Notes: a model not told the origin generated them from the sequence alone. A stretch of DNA of 64,000 bases from Planococcus citreus (GCF_003664125.1 NZ_RCCP01000004.1:186001-250000); one strand, 5' to 3'; counted from the first letter of the stretch, positions 24,768 through 33,626 are shown. Numbers and translations: made by a program.

Positions 24768-25182
24768 CGCAGATGGCTGTCCCGTGGTCGATTTGACGAT
24801 TGGGCTGGCCAAGCGGTTCAATTGGCCGGTGCTGCTCATTTGCGATACGTCCCATGAAATGTATCGCGAAGGAGCGGAGACGCTGACGGTATCGAAAGGG
24901 GCGGACGCCGTCGATTTTGTGTTGGTAAACCGTGTGCAACCTGGCGATATCGTCGTTACGCAGGATTATGGGCTCGCTGCGATGGTGCTAGCGAAACGCG
25001 GCGTGCCGATCGACCAAAACGGGCGCGTTTATAATGAAGGCAATATCGAACAATTACTCTACGGCCGCCACGTCGCGAAAAAAATCCGCCAAAGTGGCGG
25101 GCGCATGAAAGGGCCGAAAAAACGCCAACAAGCCGACAACGACAAGTTTCGCGACAGCTTGACGCGTATATTGGAAGCCTGA
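24748..25182 (+). CDS. YaiI/YqxD family (UPF0178, DUF188) protein
   Basis: A 144-residue protein opening MAKILIDADGCPVVD, diagnostic of the UPF0178 family. Conserved GDIVVTQDYGLAAMVLAKRG lies near residue 70, an arrangement that recalls NYN/PIN-type nuclease folds with clustered aspartates. Activity is unproven. The ATG has AGGGAGGAAG upstream and lies inside the DUF1836 reading frame. Terminator follows at once. Confidence 0.9.
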   Translation: MAKILIDADGCPVVDLTIGLAKRFNWPVLLICDTSHEMYREGAETLTVSKGADAVDFVLVNRVQPGDIVVTQDYGLAAMVLAKRGVPIDQNGRVYNEGNIEQLLYGRHVAKKIRQSGGRMKGPKKRQQADNDKFRDSLTRILEA

Positions 25183-25209
25183 AAGGTCCGCCGTAGTGCG
25201 GGCCTTTTT
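25182..25209 (+). terminator. Terminator of the DUF1836-YaiI pair
   Basis: Stem AAAGGTCCGC/GCGGGCCTTT with one G-U pair and a 6-nt loop, followed by T residues. It overlaps the stop codon. Confidence 0.78.
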
Positions 25210-25301
25210 CTGTAGGCAAGCGCATCCTCCGCTCCGTGGCGCGAGTAATTTTCAGGCGATAGGGAATAGAAAGGGATATGAATCGATGGGAGGAATATGC
25301 C

Positions 25302-26000
25302 ATGAAGAAAATAGCGGTTATCGTGACGAATCATCAAGAGTTAGGGAATCGCGGCAAAAAAACGGGCTTGTGGCTGCGTGAACTGACGGATTTCTACCAC
25401 GAAGTGAAAGATGACTTCAGAATCGATATCATCAGCCCGAAAGCCGAAAAAGTGCCGATCGATCCAAGAAGCCTTCCGGCGGCCGTAATGAATGGCCGGA
25501 CGCGGCATTATTATTTGGACAAAAACATCCAGAAGCAATTGGACCGGCCGCTGACGCCAGGCGAAGCGAAAGCCAACGAATATGCCGGCATTTACTTTAC
25601 CGGAGGGCACGGGACCATGTGGGATTTCCCGGACAATAAGGAATTACAGCGGATGACAGCAAGCATTTACGAAAAAGGCGGCATCGTAGCAGCCGTCTGC
25701 CACGGGCCAAGCGGATTATTGAATGTCCGCCTGTCTGATGGCAGCCCGTTATTATCAGGACATCTCGCCACCGGCTTTTCGGATTTGGAAGAAAAGTTGC
25801 TCGGCCTTTATAAAGACATTCCATTTTCCTTGCAGCATGAACTCAAAGAGAGTGGCGCACTTGTTCAAATCGCCCAACTGCCGCTCGAAGCATGCGTCAT
25901 TGAGTCAGGGCGCCTAATCACTGGGCAAAATCCAGCCTCTGCTTCAGGCGTCGGGGAAAAGATGCGCGAGCAATTGAAAGACATGGAGCGCTATTCGTAA
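25302..26000 (+). CDS. DJ-1/PfpI family protein (type 1 glutamine amidotransferase-like)
   Basis: A 232-residue protein of the Hsp31/PfpI branch. The nucleophile elbow reads AAVCHGPSGLL (Cys near residue 137), preceded by YFTGGHGTMWDFPDN with the conserved Gly-Gly-His-Gly. Family members act as glyoxalases, deglycase-like enzymes or chaperones. I chose the ATG at 25302, 7 bases after GGGAGGA, which gives the canonical start MKKIAVIVTNH; an upstream ATG at 25278 lacks a ribosome site. Confidence 0.85.
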   Translation: MKKIAVIVTNHQELGNRGKKTGLWLRELTDFYHEVKDDFRIDIISPKAEKVPIDPRSLPAAVMNGRTRHYYLDKNIQKQLDRPLTPGEAKANEYAGIYFTGGHGTMWDFPDNKELQRMTASIYEKGGIVAAVCHGPSGLLNVRLSDGSPLLSGHLATGFSDLEEKLLGLYKDIPFSLQHELKESGALVQIAQLPLEACVIESGRLITGQNPASASGVGEKMREQLKDMERYS

Positions 26001-26050
26001 CGAGCGAGCGTCAAGGGGACAAGACGATCTTGACTAAAAAAGTCGGGGTG

Positions 26051-26075
26051 GCTTAAAAATCGAGATTCAGGGTAT
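26051..26075 (+). promoter_or_regulatory. SigB-type promoter
   Basis: GCTTAA (26051-26056), 13 bp, GGGTAT (26070-26075). This is the same architecture and the same single -35 deviation as at 314-338. It lies about 45 bp upstream of the next gene. Confidence 0.62.
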
Positions 26076-26121
26076 ACAGAAGAGAAGTGACAGAAAGACG
26101 CAATATTTTGGAGGGATTCTG

Positions 26122-26403
26122 ATGAAGAGATCAACCATGAATACAGTAGTAGGCAGCGCACTTGCAGCAGCTGCAGGAGTTTTCGTCTACAAAGCCTATC
26201 AAGAAAAAAATACAGTCCGCGTACAGGAAGACATCGATATGCACAACAGCAAAGAAATCGATGAGCGCGAAAGTGTCTACGCCATCGAAGATTCAAGTGA
26301 ACAGGGACTCTCGCAATTGGATTCCGCTTACCGTGAAGAATGGCAAGCGAATGCTTTCCCGCAAACCCAGAAGGAATTGCGCGAACTCGAAGAAGACAAA
26401 TAA
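26122..26403 (+). CDS. Small hypothetical protein with N-terminal membrane anchor, probable general stress gene
   Basis: A 93-residue protein: a short Ala-rich hydrophobic segment (about residues 8-25) that could anchor it, then a charged, Glu-rich, probably extended tail. No family recognised. Ribosome site TTTGGAGGG, with a strong terminator 14 bp after the stop. The SigB-type promoter upstream suggests induction by general stress. Composition and context make it a genuine gene. Confidence 0.7.
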   Translation: MKRSTMNTVVGSALAAAAGVFVYKAYQEKNTVRVQEDIDMHNSKEIDERESVYAIEDSSEQGLSQLDSAYREEWQANAFPQTQKELRELEEDK

Positions 26404-26416
26404 ATCAGACGAGTGA

Positions 26417-26449
26417 GCGAAGGCAGAAAAACATCTGCCTTCGCTTTTT
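26417..26449 (+). terminator. Terminator of the small stress gene
   Basis: Perfect 11-bp stem GCGAAGGCAGA/TCTGCCTTCGC followed by TTTTT. Confidence 0.9.
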
Positions 26450-26499
26450 CTTCGTGTATGATTTAAGTGTAGAACTAAATTTGAAAGGAGTGTCAGCAA

Positions 26500-27585
26500 G
26501 TGTGGATCCGAAAGCCATTTTTTGAATACACAGCAGGAATATTATTACTCGCCCTTACATTATACGTACTCAGCAAGTTGGACTATATTTGGGAACCGAT
26601 CCGCATCATCATCACGACGCTATTTGCGCCGATTGTCATCGCCGGAATTTTATATTATCTGCTCAGGCCATTGGTTAGGGTGCTCGCACGGCGCATGCCA
26701 AAGATTGCAGGTATTGGAATTGTTTTTACGGTAATTGCGCTGGTGTTCGGGAGCCTCGTCTATTTCTTCGGCCCGACGCTGATTGAACAAGGAGAAAGCC
26801 TAGTGGATTTGGCGCCTGAGAAAGTGGAGGAAATGAGTTCGGAATCGAATAATCTCTTACAGGGATTTGAATTCGGCGGGATTTCCGGACGGGAAATCAG
26901 CGACCGCATCTACGGCTATGCCGAAAGTCTATCGAGCAATTTGTTCGAGAATGTACTCGACATCCTGGGGATGCTGGTCAATGCGGCAATCGTTTTAATC
27001 GTAGTGCCGTTCATCTTGTTTTTCTTGTTGAAGGACGATGATAAGTTCATTCCGTATTCGGTGAAGCGCCTCCCCGAAGACCATAAACCGGAAGGCAAGA
27101 AACTGATGAAGGATTTGGATGAGACATTATCGACGTTTGTGGTCGGGCAAGCGATCGTCGCCGCAGTGATTGGCGTCTTGATGTACATCGGCTATTTGAT
27201 CATCGGCCTTGAATACGCTTTGACGCTTGCCGTGTTCGCGATGTTCTTGGTAGTCGTTCCATTTCTTGGGCCGATCATCGGGATCATCCCTGCGATTTTC
27301 GTTGCTCTCTTGAACGACGGATTGTTCATGGCATTCAAAGTCGTTCTCGTGCTATTGGTGGTCCAGCAGCTCGAAGGCAATCTCGTCACGCCGAACGTCA
27401 TGGGCAACCGGCTTCATGTCCATCCCTTAACGATCATCTTATTATTGATGGTAGCAGGTTCCTTGTACGGCTTCATCGGGATTTTGATTGCCATCCCGAC
27501 TTATGCCGTCTTGAAGACGCTCACACATAACTTCCGCTTGTTTTATCGGCTCCATAAAAAGCGTGCCGTCAGCCATGAGGGCTAG
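26500..27585 (+). CDS. AI-2E family transporter (first of two)
   Basis: A 361-residue polytopic protein of the AI-2 exporter (YdiK/TqsA/YtvI) superfamily, about seven to eight membrane segments. Conserved stretches are VVPFILFFLLKDDDKFIPY near residue 167 and QQLEGNLVTPNVMG near residue 288. Family members export autoinducer-2 or act as Na+(Li+)/H+ antiporters, and the substrate here is open. GTG start 9 bases after AAAGGAG. A paralogue lies at 49502-50581. Confidence 0.88.
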   Translation: MWIRKPFFEYTAGILLLALTLYVLSKLDYIWEPIRIIITTLFAPIVIAGILYYLLRPLVRVLARRMPKIAGIGIVFTVIALVFGSLVYFFGPTLIEQGESLVDLAPEKVEEMSSESNNLLQGFEFGGISGREISDRIYGYAESLSSNLFENVLDILGMLVNAAIVLIVVPFILFFLLKDDDKFIPYSVKRLPEDHKPEGKKLMKDLDETLSTFVVGQAIVAAVIGVLMYIGYLIIGLEYALTLAVFAMFLVVVPFLGPIIGIIPAIFVALLNDGLFMAFKVVLVLLVVQQLEGNLVTPNVMGNRLHVHPLTIILLLMVAGSLYGFIGILIAIPTYAVLKTLTHNFRLFYRLHKKRAVSHEG

Positions 27586-27709
27586 TCATTTAGACGCAAG
27601 CATCCATCCTACTTCCTAGTAAATTTCATTCGAAAGGTTCTGAATTTGCAAATATTGTGATATATTAGTCAGTAGAATGACCAATACAGAACAGAGGGGA
27701 TGTTTATTA

Positions 27710-28492
27710 ATGAAGAAATGGACTTTATTAGCATTATTGCTAGCAATTCTTACAGTGCTTGCCGCGTGCGGCGGTTCGGAAGAAGAATCCGGCGGCGGTG
27801 AATCTGGCGGAGGCGACGGGGAATCCTACCGTGTCGGCATCGATACTACTTATCCACCATTCGAATTTGAAAAAGACGGTGAATACACAGGAATCGATAT
27901 CGATTTGATCAACGCAATTGCTGAAAACCAAGGCTTTGAAATCGAATTCAACCCGATGGATTTCGGGGGCATCATCCCGGCCCTTCAGGCTGGACAATTG
28001 GATGTAGCGATTGCGGGCATGAGTATTACAGATGAACGTAAAGAAATCGTGGATTTCTCGGATCCGTATTTTGACGCCGGCCTTTCATTGGTTGTAGCAG
28101 AAGACAATAACGACATCACTTCACTTGAAGATTTAGAAGGCAAAACGGTTGCGGTAAAGAGCGGAACGACTGGCGCTCAATTCGCGCGCGACAACGAAGC
28201 TGAATACGGCTATGAAATTTCCCAGTTCGAAGACAGCCCATCGATGTTCCAAGAAGTATCAAACGGCAATGCCGATGTGCTTCTTGAAGATTACCCTGTC
28301 ATCGCTTATGCCATCGCAGAAAGCGAATTGGCTTTGAAAACTGTCGGCGACCGCTTGACAGGCGACCAATACGGCATCGCTGTGTTGAAAGGCGAGAATG
28401 CGGAATTGCTTGAAAAGATCAATGCAGGCCTGCAGGAATTGCGCGACAGCGGCGAATATGACGAAATCTTAAACAAATACATCGCAGAATAA
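27710..28492 (+). CDS. Polar amino acid ABC transporter substrate-binding lipoprotein
   Basis: A 260-residue family 3 solute-binding protein. The signal peptide ends in the lipobox LAAC, followed by a Gly/Glu/Ser-rich linker (about residues 24-38). The ligand fold has YRVGIDTTYPPFEFEKDG, and GIDIDLINAI. It should capture an amino acid such as glutamine, arginine or cystine outside the membrane. The frame is open 11 codons further upstream, but the ATG at 27710 has AGAGGGGA and gives a proper signal peptide. Followed by permease and ATPase genes. Confidence 0.9.
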   Translation: MKKWTLLALLLAILTVLAACGGSEEESGGGESGGGDGESYRVGIDTTYPPFEFEKDGEYTGIDIDLINAIAENQGFEIEFNPMDFGGIIPALQAGQLDVAIAGMSITDERKEIVDFSDPYFDAGLSLVVAEDNNDITSLEDLEGKTVAVKSGTTGAQFARDNEAEYGYEISQFEDSPSMFQEVSNGNADVLLEDYPVIAYAIAESELALKTVGDRLTGDQYGIAVLKGENAELLEKINAGLQELRDSGEYDEILNKYIAE

Positions 28493-28496
28493 AATC

Positions 28497-28528
28497 ATGT
28501 AGCGCGCATTCGCGCGCTGCATTTTTTT
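28497..28528 (+). terminator. Intra-operon terminator (attenuating) after the binding-protein gene
   Basis: GC-rich stem AGCGCG/CGCGCT extended by ATG/CAT, then seven T. It sits between the binding-protein and permease genes and probably lowers permease and ATPase expression relative to the lipoprotein. Confidence 0.75.
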
Positions 28529-28547
28529 ATGCAAGGGGGAACTGAGG

Positions 28548-29192
28548 GTGCAGACAATTATCAATGCTTTTCCGTACTTAATGGAAGGCTTGCAAGTTAC
28601 GTTATATATTTTCGGCATTGCCATCGTCCTGGGCTTCTTGCTAGGACTGGTTGTGGCGTTGCTGCGCTTGGCACCGTTCAAAATCTTGAACTGGATCGCC
28701 AAAATCTTCGTCGACGCAATCCGGGGGACGCCGTTCATCGTCCAGCTGTTCTTCATTTACTTCGGCTTGAACTCGCTTGGGTTCTTTTCGCTCGATAACA
28801 CGACAGCCGGGATCGTGACAGTTGCGATCAACGCCGGTGCTTACTTCTCGGAAATCATCCGGGCAGGGATCCAGTCGATCGACAAAGGGCAAACAGAAGC
28901 GGCGCGTTCGCTCGGGCTCAACTCGACACAGACCATGCGCCACATCATTTTGCCTCAGGCATTCCGCCGTATGCTTCCGACGATTACCAACCAGGCGATC
29001 ATTTCCTTGAAGGATACTTCGCTCCTGTCGGTTATCGGCGTAGCGGATTTGACCCAGGAAGGGCGCATCCAGGCAAGTGCCACATTCGATGCGTTTAATG
29101 TGTACTTGATCCTCGGCATCATTTACTTTATCGTCATTTACTTGCTCTCGATGCTCGCGAGCTTTGTGGAAAGGAAGTTTGTATTGCGATGA
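28548..29192 (+). CDS. Polar amino acid ABC transporter permease
   Basis: A 214-residue HisM/GlnP-type permease with five membrane segments. The EAA loop reads [20 protein letters not shown] (about residues 119-138), which contacts the ATPase; [17 protein letters not shown] near residue 57 is also typical. GTG start preceded by AAGGGGGA. Its TGA overlaps the ATPase ATG. Confidence 0.92.
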   Translation: MQTIINAFPYLMEGLQVTLYIFGIAIVLGFLLGLVVALLRLAPFKILNWIAKIFVDAIRGTPFIVQLFFIYFGLNSLGFFSLDNTTAGIVTVAINAGAYFSEIIRAGIQSIDKGQTEAARSLGLNSTQTMRHIILPQAFRRMLPTITNQAIISLKDTSLLSVIGVADLTQEGRIQASATFDAFNVYLILGIIYFIVIYLLSMLASFVERKFVLR

Positions 29193-29917
29193 GTATGATC
29201 AGAGTAGAAAACCTCAAAAAATCATTCGGAGATTTGGAAGTCATCAAAGACATGAGCACGGTTGTCGAAGAGAAGGAAGTCATTTGCGTCATTGGTCCTT
29301 CCGGTTCCGGTAAAAGTACGTTTCTTCGTTGCTTGAATCGCTTGGAAGACATCAGCGGAGGCCATGTTTATATTGAAGGGACGGACATCACCGACCCGAA
29401 AGTCGATATCAATAAAGTGCGTCAAGACGTAGGGATGGTATTCCAGCAATTTAATTTGTTCCCGCATAAAACGGTTCTTCAGAACGTAACGCTGGCGCCG
29501 ATTAAATTGAAAAAAGGCGACCAGAAAGCCGCCGAAAAGAAAGCTTACGAATTGCTGGATAAGGTCGGCTTGCGCGAAAAGGCGAAAGCCTATCCGGGCG
29601 AATTGTCGGGCGGGCAGAAACAGCGTGTCGCGATTGCGCGGGCGCTTGCGATGGACCCGAAAATCATGCTGTTCGATGAGCCGACTTCAGCGCTCGACCC
29701 GGAGATGGTCGGGGACGTGCTGGACGTTATGAAGCAACTCGCGAGAGAAGGGATGACCATGGTCGTCGTGACCCACGAGATGGGCTTCGCGGCGGAAATG
29801 GGCGACCGCGTGCTGTTTATCGACGGCGGCTATATCGTCGAGGAAAACGTGCCGAAGGAATTGTTCGGCAATCCGCAACACGAACGGACGAAAGCATTCT
29901 TGAGTAAGGTGTTGTAA
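29189..29917 (+). CDS. Polar amino acid ABC transporter ATP-binding protein
   Basis: A 242-residue GlnQ-type ATPase. Walker [10 protein letters not shown] near residue 35, Q-loop [13 protein letters not shown], signature [15 protein letters not shown] near residue 137, Walker [15 protein letters not shown] and the switch His in VVTHEMGFA are all intact. It powers import together with the permease at 28548 and the lipoprotein at 27710. Translationally coupled to the permease (ATGA). Confidence 0.93.
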   Translation: MSMIRVENLKKSFGDLEVIKDMSTVVEEKEVICVIGPSGSGKSTFLRCLNRLEDISGGHVYIEGTDITDPKVDINKVRQDVGMVFQQFNLFPHKTVLQNVTLAPIKLKKGDQKAAEKKAYELLDKVGLREKAKAYPGELSGGQKQRVAIARALAMDPKIMLFDEPTSALDPEMVGDVLDVMKQLAREGMTMVVVTHEMGFAAEMGDRVLFIDGGYIVEENVPKELFGNPQHERTKAFLSKVL

Positions 29918-29927
29918 AGATGAGTGG

Positions 29928-29955
29928 AAAGCGTGCCTATTGGGCGCGCTTTTTT
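29928..29955 (+). terminator. Terminator of the amino acid ABC operon
   Basis: Stem AAAGCGTGCC/GGCGCGCTTT with one G-U pair, a 5-nt loop and a T-run. It separates the operon from the repeat block downstream. Confidence 0.83.
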
Positions 29956-29966
29956 GTTTGACCGAG

Positions 29967-30208
29967 AGCGGGAATTAAATAGCGAAAGTCTATGTGTGGA
30001 AATGTTCTTGGGGTTGGCTGGAGCATCGTTTTGGCAATCGCCGCCGTGCTTTGGGTTGGCCTCTTGCAATAAGCCAGAAAGAGCACCTGTCTTATTGCAT
30101 CGGCTCACCCTTGGCGCTTAGCGGCTTGAAGATTTCATTGTTTACTGCTTGATGAAATCGGTCTGCTTCTATATATAGTTGCCGGCTAGTGTGGGGAATC
30201 GCTTCCCG
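29967..30208 (-). repeat. Composite intergenic repeat, part A, unit 3 of 3 (distal)
   Basis: Read on the minus strand: hairpin GGGAA-GCGA-TTCCC at 30207-30194, then the core hairpin (about 30125-30034) with GCAATAAG/CTTATTGC and loop-closing CAGG/TCTG, then a diverged tail. About 242 bp, tandem with the next two units. Confidence 0.87.
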
Positions 30209-30455
30209 GGTGGCGGTTGAAACAAGATAGCGAGGGTTTGCTTGCGGAAGTGTTTCGGCTTTCTAGTTGAGCTTCATATTGGCAATCGCCGCCGTGCTTT
30301 GGGTTGGCCTCCTGCAATAAGCCAGAAAGAGCACTTGTCTTATTGCATCGGCTCACCCTTAGCGCTTGGCGGCTTGGAGATTTCGTTGTATATACACTGT
30401 TTAAATAGCTCTGCTTCTATAGTTAGTTCCCGGCTAGTGGAGGAATCGCTTACCG
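30209..30455 (-). repeat. Composite intergenic repeat, part A, unit 2 of 3
   Basis: About 247 bp, highly similar to its neighbours. The 5' hairpin is weakened (CCGGTAAGCGATTCCT). The core keeps GCCGCC/GGCGGC and GCAATAAG/CTTATTGC; the loop-closing set CAAG/TCTG carries an A-C mismatch, intermediate between its neighbours. Confidence 0.87.
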
Positions 30456-30702
30456 GGTGGTAGTTGAAATAAGATAGCGAGGGTTTGCTTGCGGAATTGT
30501 TTCGGCTTTCTAGTTGAGCTTCATCTTGGCAGTCGCCGCCGGGCTTTGGGTTGACCTTTAGCAATAAGCCAAGAAGAGCACTTGTCTTATTGCATCGGCT
30601 CACCCTTGGCGCTCGTCGGCTTGGAGATTTCATTGTATATCCATTGTTTAAATCGCTCTACTTCTATAGTTAGTTCCCGGCTAGTGGGGGAATCGCTTCC
30701 CT
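30456..30702 (-). repeat. Composite intergenic repeat, part A, unit 1 of 3 (proximal to part B)
   Basis: About 247 bp. Intact GGGAA-GCGA-TTCCC hairpin at the 5' end on the minus strand. The core closes its loop with CAAG/CTTG, a compensated version of the CAGG/CCTG seen at 14.5 and 57.4 kb. The outer stem has one mismatch (GCCGAC against GGCGGC). Confidence 0.87.
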
Positions 30703-30811
30703 GTATGCGACATCCGACTAGTAAATATTTGAACCGAATATCTTGATAGAGAAAGAGGACTGAAAATCGCATTCTCTTTGATCCAAATGATACGAGCTAC
30801 AAAATACGACG

Positions 30812-31079
30812 CATTTTGACATTTTCCATCAAGTGGAAAGAAGAAGTTTTTTCCCTTCTAAAACTAGAGGCGGAGTGGAAGGGGGCCGACTCCGGGAGGA
30901 TTAGCGAGACAATTGAGACCCTGCAAGCGAATCTGCGAAAGGTATTGAGCATATTCGTTTGCGAAGCTCGAATATCGTGAGAGTTGAGCAGGCGGGTTTT
31001 TGCGCAGCGACGAAGCGGCTCAATGCGAGCCCTCCGGAAAGCGTGCCCCTGAAACGCAGTCGAAAAGCGGAAGCTTTTC
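30812..31079 (-). repeat. Composite intergenic repeat, part B, copy 2 with internal insert
   Basis: Inverted relative to the other copies. It begins (minus strand) with GAAAAGC-TTCC-GCTTTTC at 31079-31062, carries GGCTCGCATTGAGCC as at 57.0 kb, and ends with the TTCCACTCC block, a TCTA/TAGA hairpin and an AAAATGT block. Relative to copy 3 it has about 75 bp extra (30928-31002). That insert contains the inverted repeat ATATTCG/CGAATAT (30951-30957 with 30969-30975), flanked by TTGAGCA motifs. The remaining gap to part A (30703-30811) shows nothing I recognise. Confidence 0.83.
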
Positions 31080-31131
31080 TAATCTCTTAATTATTAATTT
31101 TTACAGTCCACCCCCTAAATTCAAACAAAAC

Positions 31132-31161
31132 AAAAAACGTGCCGCAGGGGCACGTTTTTTT
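31132..31161 (-). terminator. Terminator of the cyclophilin gene
   Basis: Stem AAAAAACGTGCC/GGCACGTTTTTT with a 5-nt loop; T-run on the minus strand. Confidence 0.88.
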
Positions 31162-31169
31162 ATAATGGA

Positions 31170-31610
31170 TTATTCAGCGTCAAAGACGTGGACTTTTTCC
31201 ATTTTGTCGCCATTTTTCATGGCTTTTGCAGTTTCAAGGCCTTTCGTTACTTGGCCGAATACTGTGTGTACGCCGTCAAGATGCGGCTGTGAATCATGGA
31301 CGATAAAGAACTGGCTTGATCCAGTGTCTTTGCCGGCATGTGCCATAGAGAGGCTGCCTGGCTGGTGTTTATGCGGGTTGCCTTCTGTTTCACATTTGAT
31401 TGTCTTGCCGCTGCCGCCCATACCTGTTCCAGTTGGGTCGCCGCCTTGGGAAACGAAACCTGGGATAACGCGGTGGAAAACAACGCCGTTATAGAATCCA
31501 GAGTTTGCAAGCTCCTCAAAGTTTGCAACTGTGTTCGGTGCTTCATTCGGGAAAAGGTCGAATTCGATTACTTCGCCGTTTTCCATGTGCATGTGGCCTT
31601 TTTTCGCCAT
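31170..31610 (-). CDS. ppiB: Peptidyl-prolyl cis-trans isomerase, cyclophilin type
   Basis: A 146-residue cytoplasmic cyclophilin. The active-site run [19 protein letters not shown] (Arg, Phe, Gln) is near residue 45, with [15 protein letters not shown] near 99 and TVFGQVTKG near 117. It catalyses proline isomerisation in folding proteins. The ATG at 31610 follows AAAAGGAG with 9-base spacing; an ATG three codons upstream abuts the ribosome site. Monocistronic. Confidence 0.93.
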   Translation of the reverse strand: MAKKGHMHMENGEVIEFDLFPNEAPNTVANFEELANSGFYNGVVFHRVIPGFVSQGGDPTGTGMGGSGKTIKCETEGNPHKHQPGSLSMAHAGKDTGSSQFFIVHDSQPHLDGVHTVFGQVTKGLETAKAMKNGDKMEKVHVFDAE

Positions 31611-31685
31611 ATATAACATCTCCTTTTCAATTGGTTCATCCCTTAGTATATCGGCTTTTGGTTCTACTGCCTACTGATAAGGGGC

Positions 31686-32477
31686 TTACAGCGCTTTCAG
31701 GAATCCGCCGTCTACAACGATGGATTGGCCGGTGACATATGAATTGGCAGCAGATGCCAAAAAGACCACTGTGCGGGCGAATTCAGCTGGTTCGCCTAGG
31801 CGGCCAGTTGGAATCTGTGCTTCTGTATTCTTCAATACTTCGTCTGCTGTAATGCCTTGTCTTTTGGCTGCGGCTTCATTGAGTTCGGCGATGCGGCCGG
31901 TTGAAATCTTGCCGGGTCCGACAGTGTTGACCATGATATTGTCACCGGCTACTTCCCGGGCAAGTGTTTTCGCGAAGCCGACCATGCCAGCGCGCATCGT
32001 GTTGGACAAGATCAAGCCATCGATCACTTCTTTTGTCGAAGACGAAGAGATATTGATGATGCGGCCGAATTGCTGTTCTTTCATATAAGGAAGCACTTCG
32101 CGGCATGTGCGGATATAGCTCAATAAGTTTCGGTCGAATGCCGCATACCAATCTTCATCGCTCATATTGTCAAATCCGCCTGCTTTTGGGCCTCCTGTGT
32201 TGTTGACCAGCACATCGATGCGCCCGAATTGTTCGTTGACTTTGTGGAATAATTGCTGGATGTCTTGAGCTTTTGACATATCGCACGCATAAGCGTGAAC
32301 GTGTTCGTTTCCGCTTGCTGTGCGCAGTTCTTCGGCAGCCGCGTCGACCGATTCCTGGCTGCGGCTTGAGATGATGACAATCGCCCCTTCTTTGGCGAAC
32401 TCCAAGGCAGATGCTTTGCCGAGCCCCTTACTGGAAGCCATGACGACAACTACTTTTTCTTTTAATCCAAGATCCAC
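31686..32477 (-). CDS. SDR family oxidoreductase lacking the YxxxK motif
   Basis: A 263-residue SDR-fold protein starting MDLGLKEKVVVVMASSKGLG. The nucleotide loop reads ASSKGLGKA rather than TGxxxGxG. Where classical SDRs carry YxxxK this protein has SNTMR, so the catalytic Tyr and Lys are absent, although the Ser run ISSSS and the NNTGG motif remain. This matches a BKR-like SDR subgroup with a non-canonical site. The GTG at 32477 has AAAGGA 8 bases upstream; an alternative ATG at 32495 would add six residues. Function unknown. Confidence 0.8.
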   Translation of the reverse strand: MDLGLKEKVVVVMASSKGLGKASALEFAKEGAIVIISSRSQESVDAAAEELRTASGNEHVHAYACDMSKAQDIQQLFHKVNEQFGRIDVLVNNTGGPKAGGFDNMSDEDWYAAFDRNLLSYIRTCREVLPYMKEQQFGRIINISSSSTKEVIDGLILSNTMRAGMVGFAKTLAREVAGDNIMVNTVGPGKISTGRIAELNEAAAKRQGITADEVLKNTEAQIPTGRLGEPAEFARTVVFLASAANSYVTGQSIVVDGGFLKAL

Positions 32478-32632
32478 ATTTATCATCCTTTCCATTTGGT
32501 TCCTTGTTTCAGTTTACGATAGAATAGAGGGGATGGAAATGCTTGTTTCGGATTTCCGCCATAAGTCCAATGGCGGAGACCCTATATAGATGTGGTAGGA
32601 TGGATATATTGATCAGATTAGGAGTGTTGGAA

Positions 32633-33619
32633 ATGGAAGAACGTGAAATCTTCGATATTACAATCATCGGCGGCGGCCCAACCGGCTTGTTCGCTTCGTT
32701 TTACGGCGGCATGCGCAAAATGAAAGTGAAAGTGCTGGACAGCCTTCCGCAGCTCGGCGGGCAATTGATGGAATTGTATCCAGATAAATTCATTTATGAC
32801 ATCGGCGGCTTCCCGAAAGTGCTGGCAAAAGATTTGGTGGATAATCTGGTTGAGCAGGCTAAATATGGCGATCCCGAGATCTGCCTGGAAGAAACGGTTG
32901 CGGCAGTCGAACGTGAAGACGAGCATTTTGTCATTACGACGGACAAAGGCGCGCATTATTCGAAAGCGATCCTTTTGACGGCCGGAGTCGGGGCTTTCCA
33001 CCCGCGTAAATTGGCAGTCGATGGCGCTGAACAATTCGAAGGCAAGACTTTGCATTACGGCGTAAAAGATTTGACCTTGTTCAGCGATAAAAAAGTTGTG
33101 GTCCTTGGTGGCGGCGACTCAGCGGTTGACTGGGCGATGATGCTTGAGAACGTGGCTTCGCAAGTGACTTTGAGCCATCGTCGCGAGAAAATGACGGCTC
33201 ACGAAGCGAATATCGATACGATGATGCAGTCGACGGTGGAAGTGAAGAAGCCTTTCAATGTCAAAGAACTGGTTGGCGAAAACGGCGAAATCCGTGAGCT
33301 TGTGCTGGAAGACAAAGAAGGAAATGAAGAACGCCTAGAAGTCGACCATGTCGTCGTCAACTATGGCAACATCACATCTCTTGGCCCGATCAAGGAATGG
33401 GGTCTCGAAATGGAGAAGAACTCGGTCATCGTCAATTCCAAAATGGAAACGAACGTCCCGGGAATCTATGCAGCAGGCGACATCGCCACCTACGAAGGAA
33501 AAGTGAAATTGATCGCTGTCGGCTTCGGTGAAGCACCGACCGCCATCAATAATGCGAAATCTTACTTGGATCCGAAATCCAGAGTACAGCCTTTGCATAG
33601 CACAAGCGTATTTAAATAA
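32633..33619 (+). CDS. Ferredoxin-NADP reductase, thioredoxin-reductase-like (YumC type)
   Basis: A 328-residue flavoprotein. FAD motif GGGPTGLFASFYGG at the N-terminus, NADPH motif LGGGDSAVDWAMML near residue 157 and second FAD motif GIYAAGDIATY near residue 278. The CxxC redox pair of thioredoxin reductase is absent, as in YumC-type reductases that pass electrons from NADPH to ferredoxin or flavodoxin. The frame continues upstream, but the ATG at 32633 has AGGAG 8 bases away. Monocistronic with terminator. Confidence 0.9.
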   Translation: MEEREIFDITIIGGGPTGLFASFYGGMRKMKVKVLDSLPQLGGQLMELYPDKFIYDIGGFPKVLAKDLVDNLVEQAKYGDPEICLEETVAAVEREDEHFVITTDKGAHYSKAILLTAGVGAFHPRKLAVDGAEQFEGKTLHYGVKDLTLFSDKKVVVLGGGDSAVDWAMMLENVASQVTLSHRREKMTAHEANIDTMMQSTVEVKKPFNVKELVGENGEIRELVLEDKEGNEERLEVDHVVVNYGNITSLGPIKEWGLEMEKNSVIVNSKMETNVPGIYAAGDIATYEGKVKLIAVGFGEAPTAINNAKSYLDPKSRVQPLHSTSVFK

Positions 33620-33626
33620 AGAACGA

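Noticed and set aside
29967..30702. Tandem repeats considered as a CRISPR array or minisatellite
   Set aside because: The period is about 246 bp, the whole unit is conserved rather than short repeats with unique spacers, and no cas genes are near.
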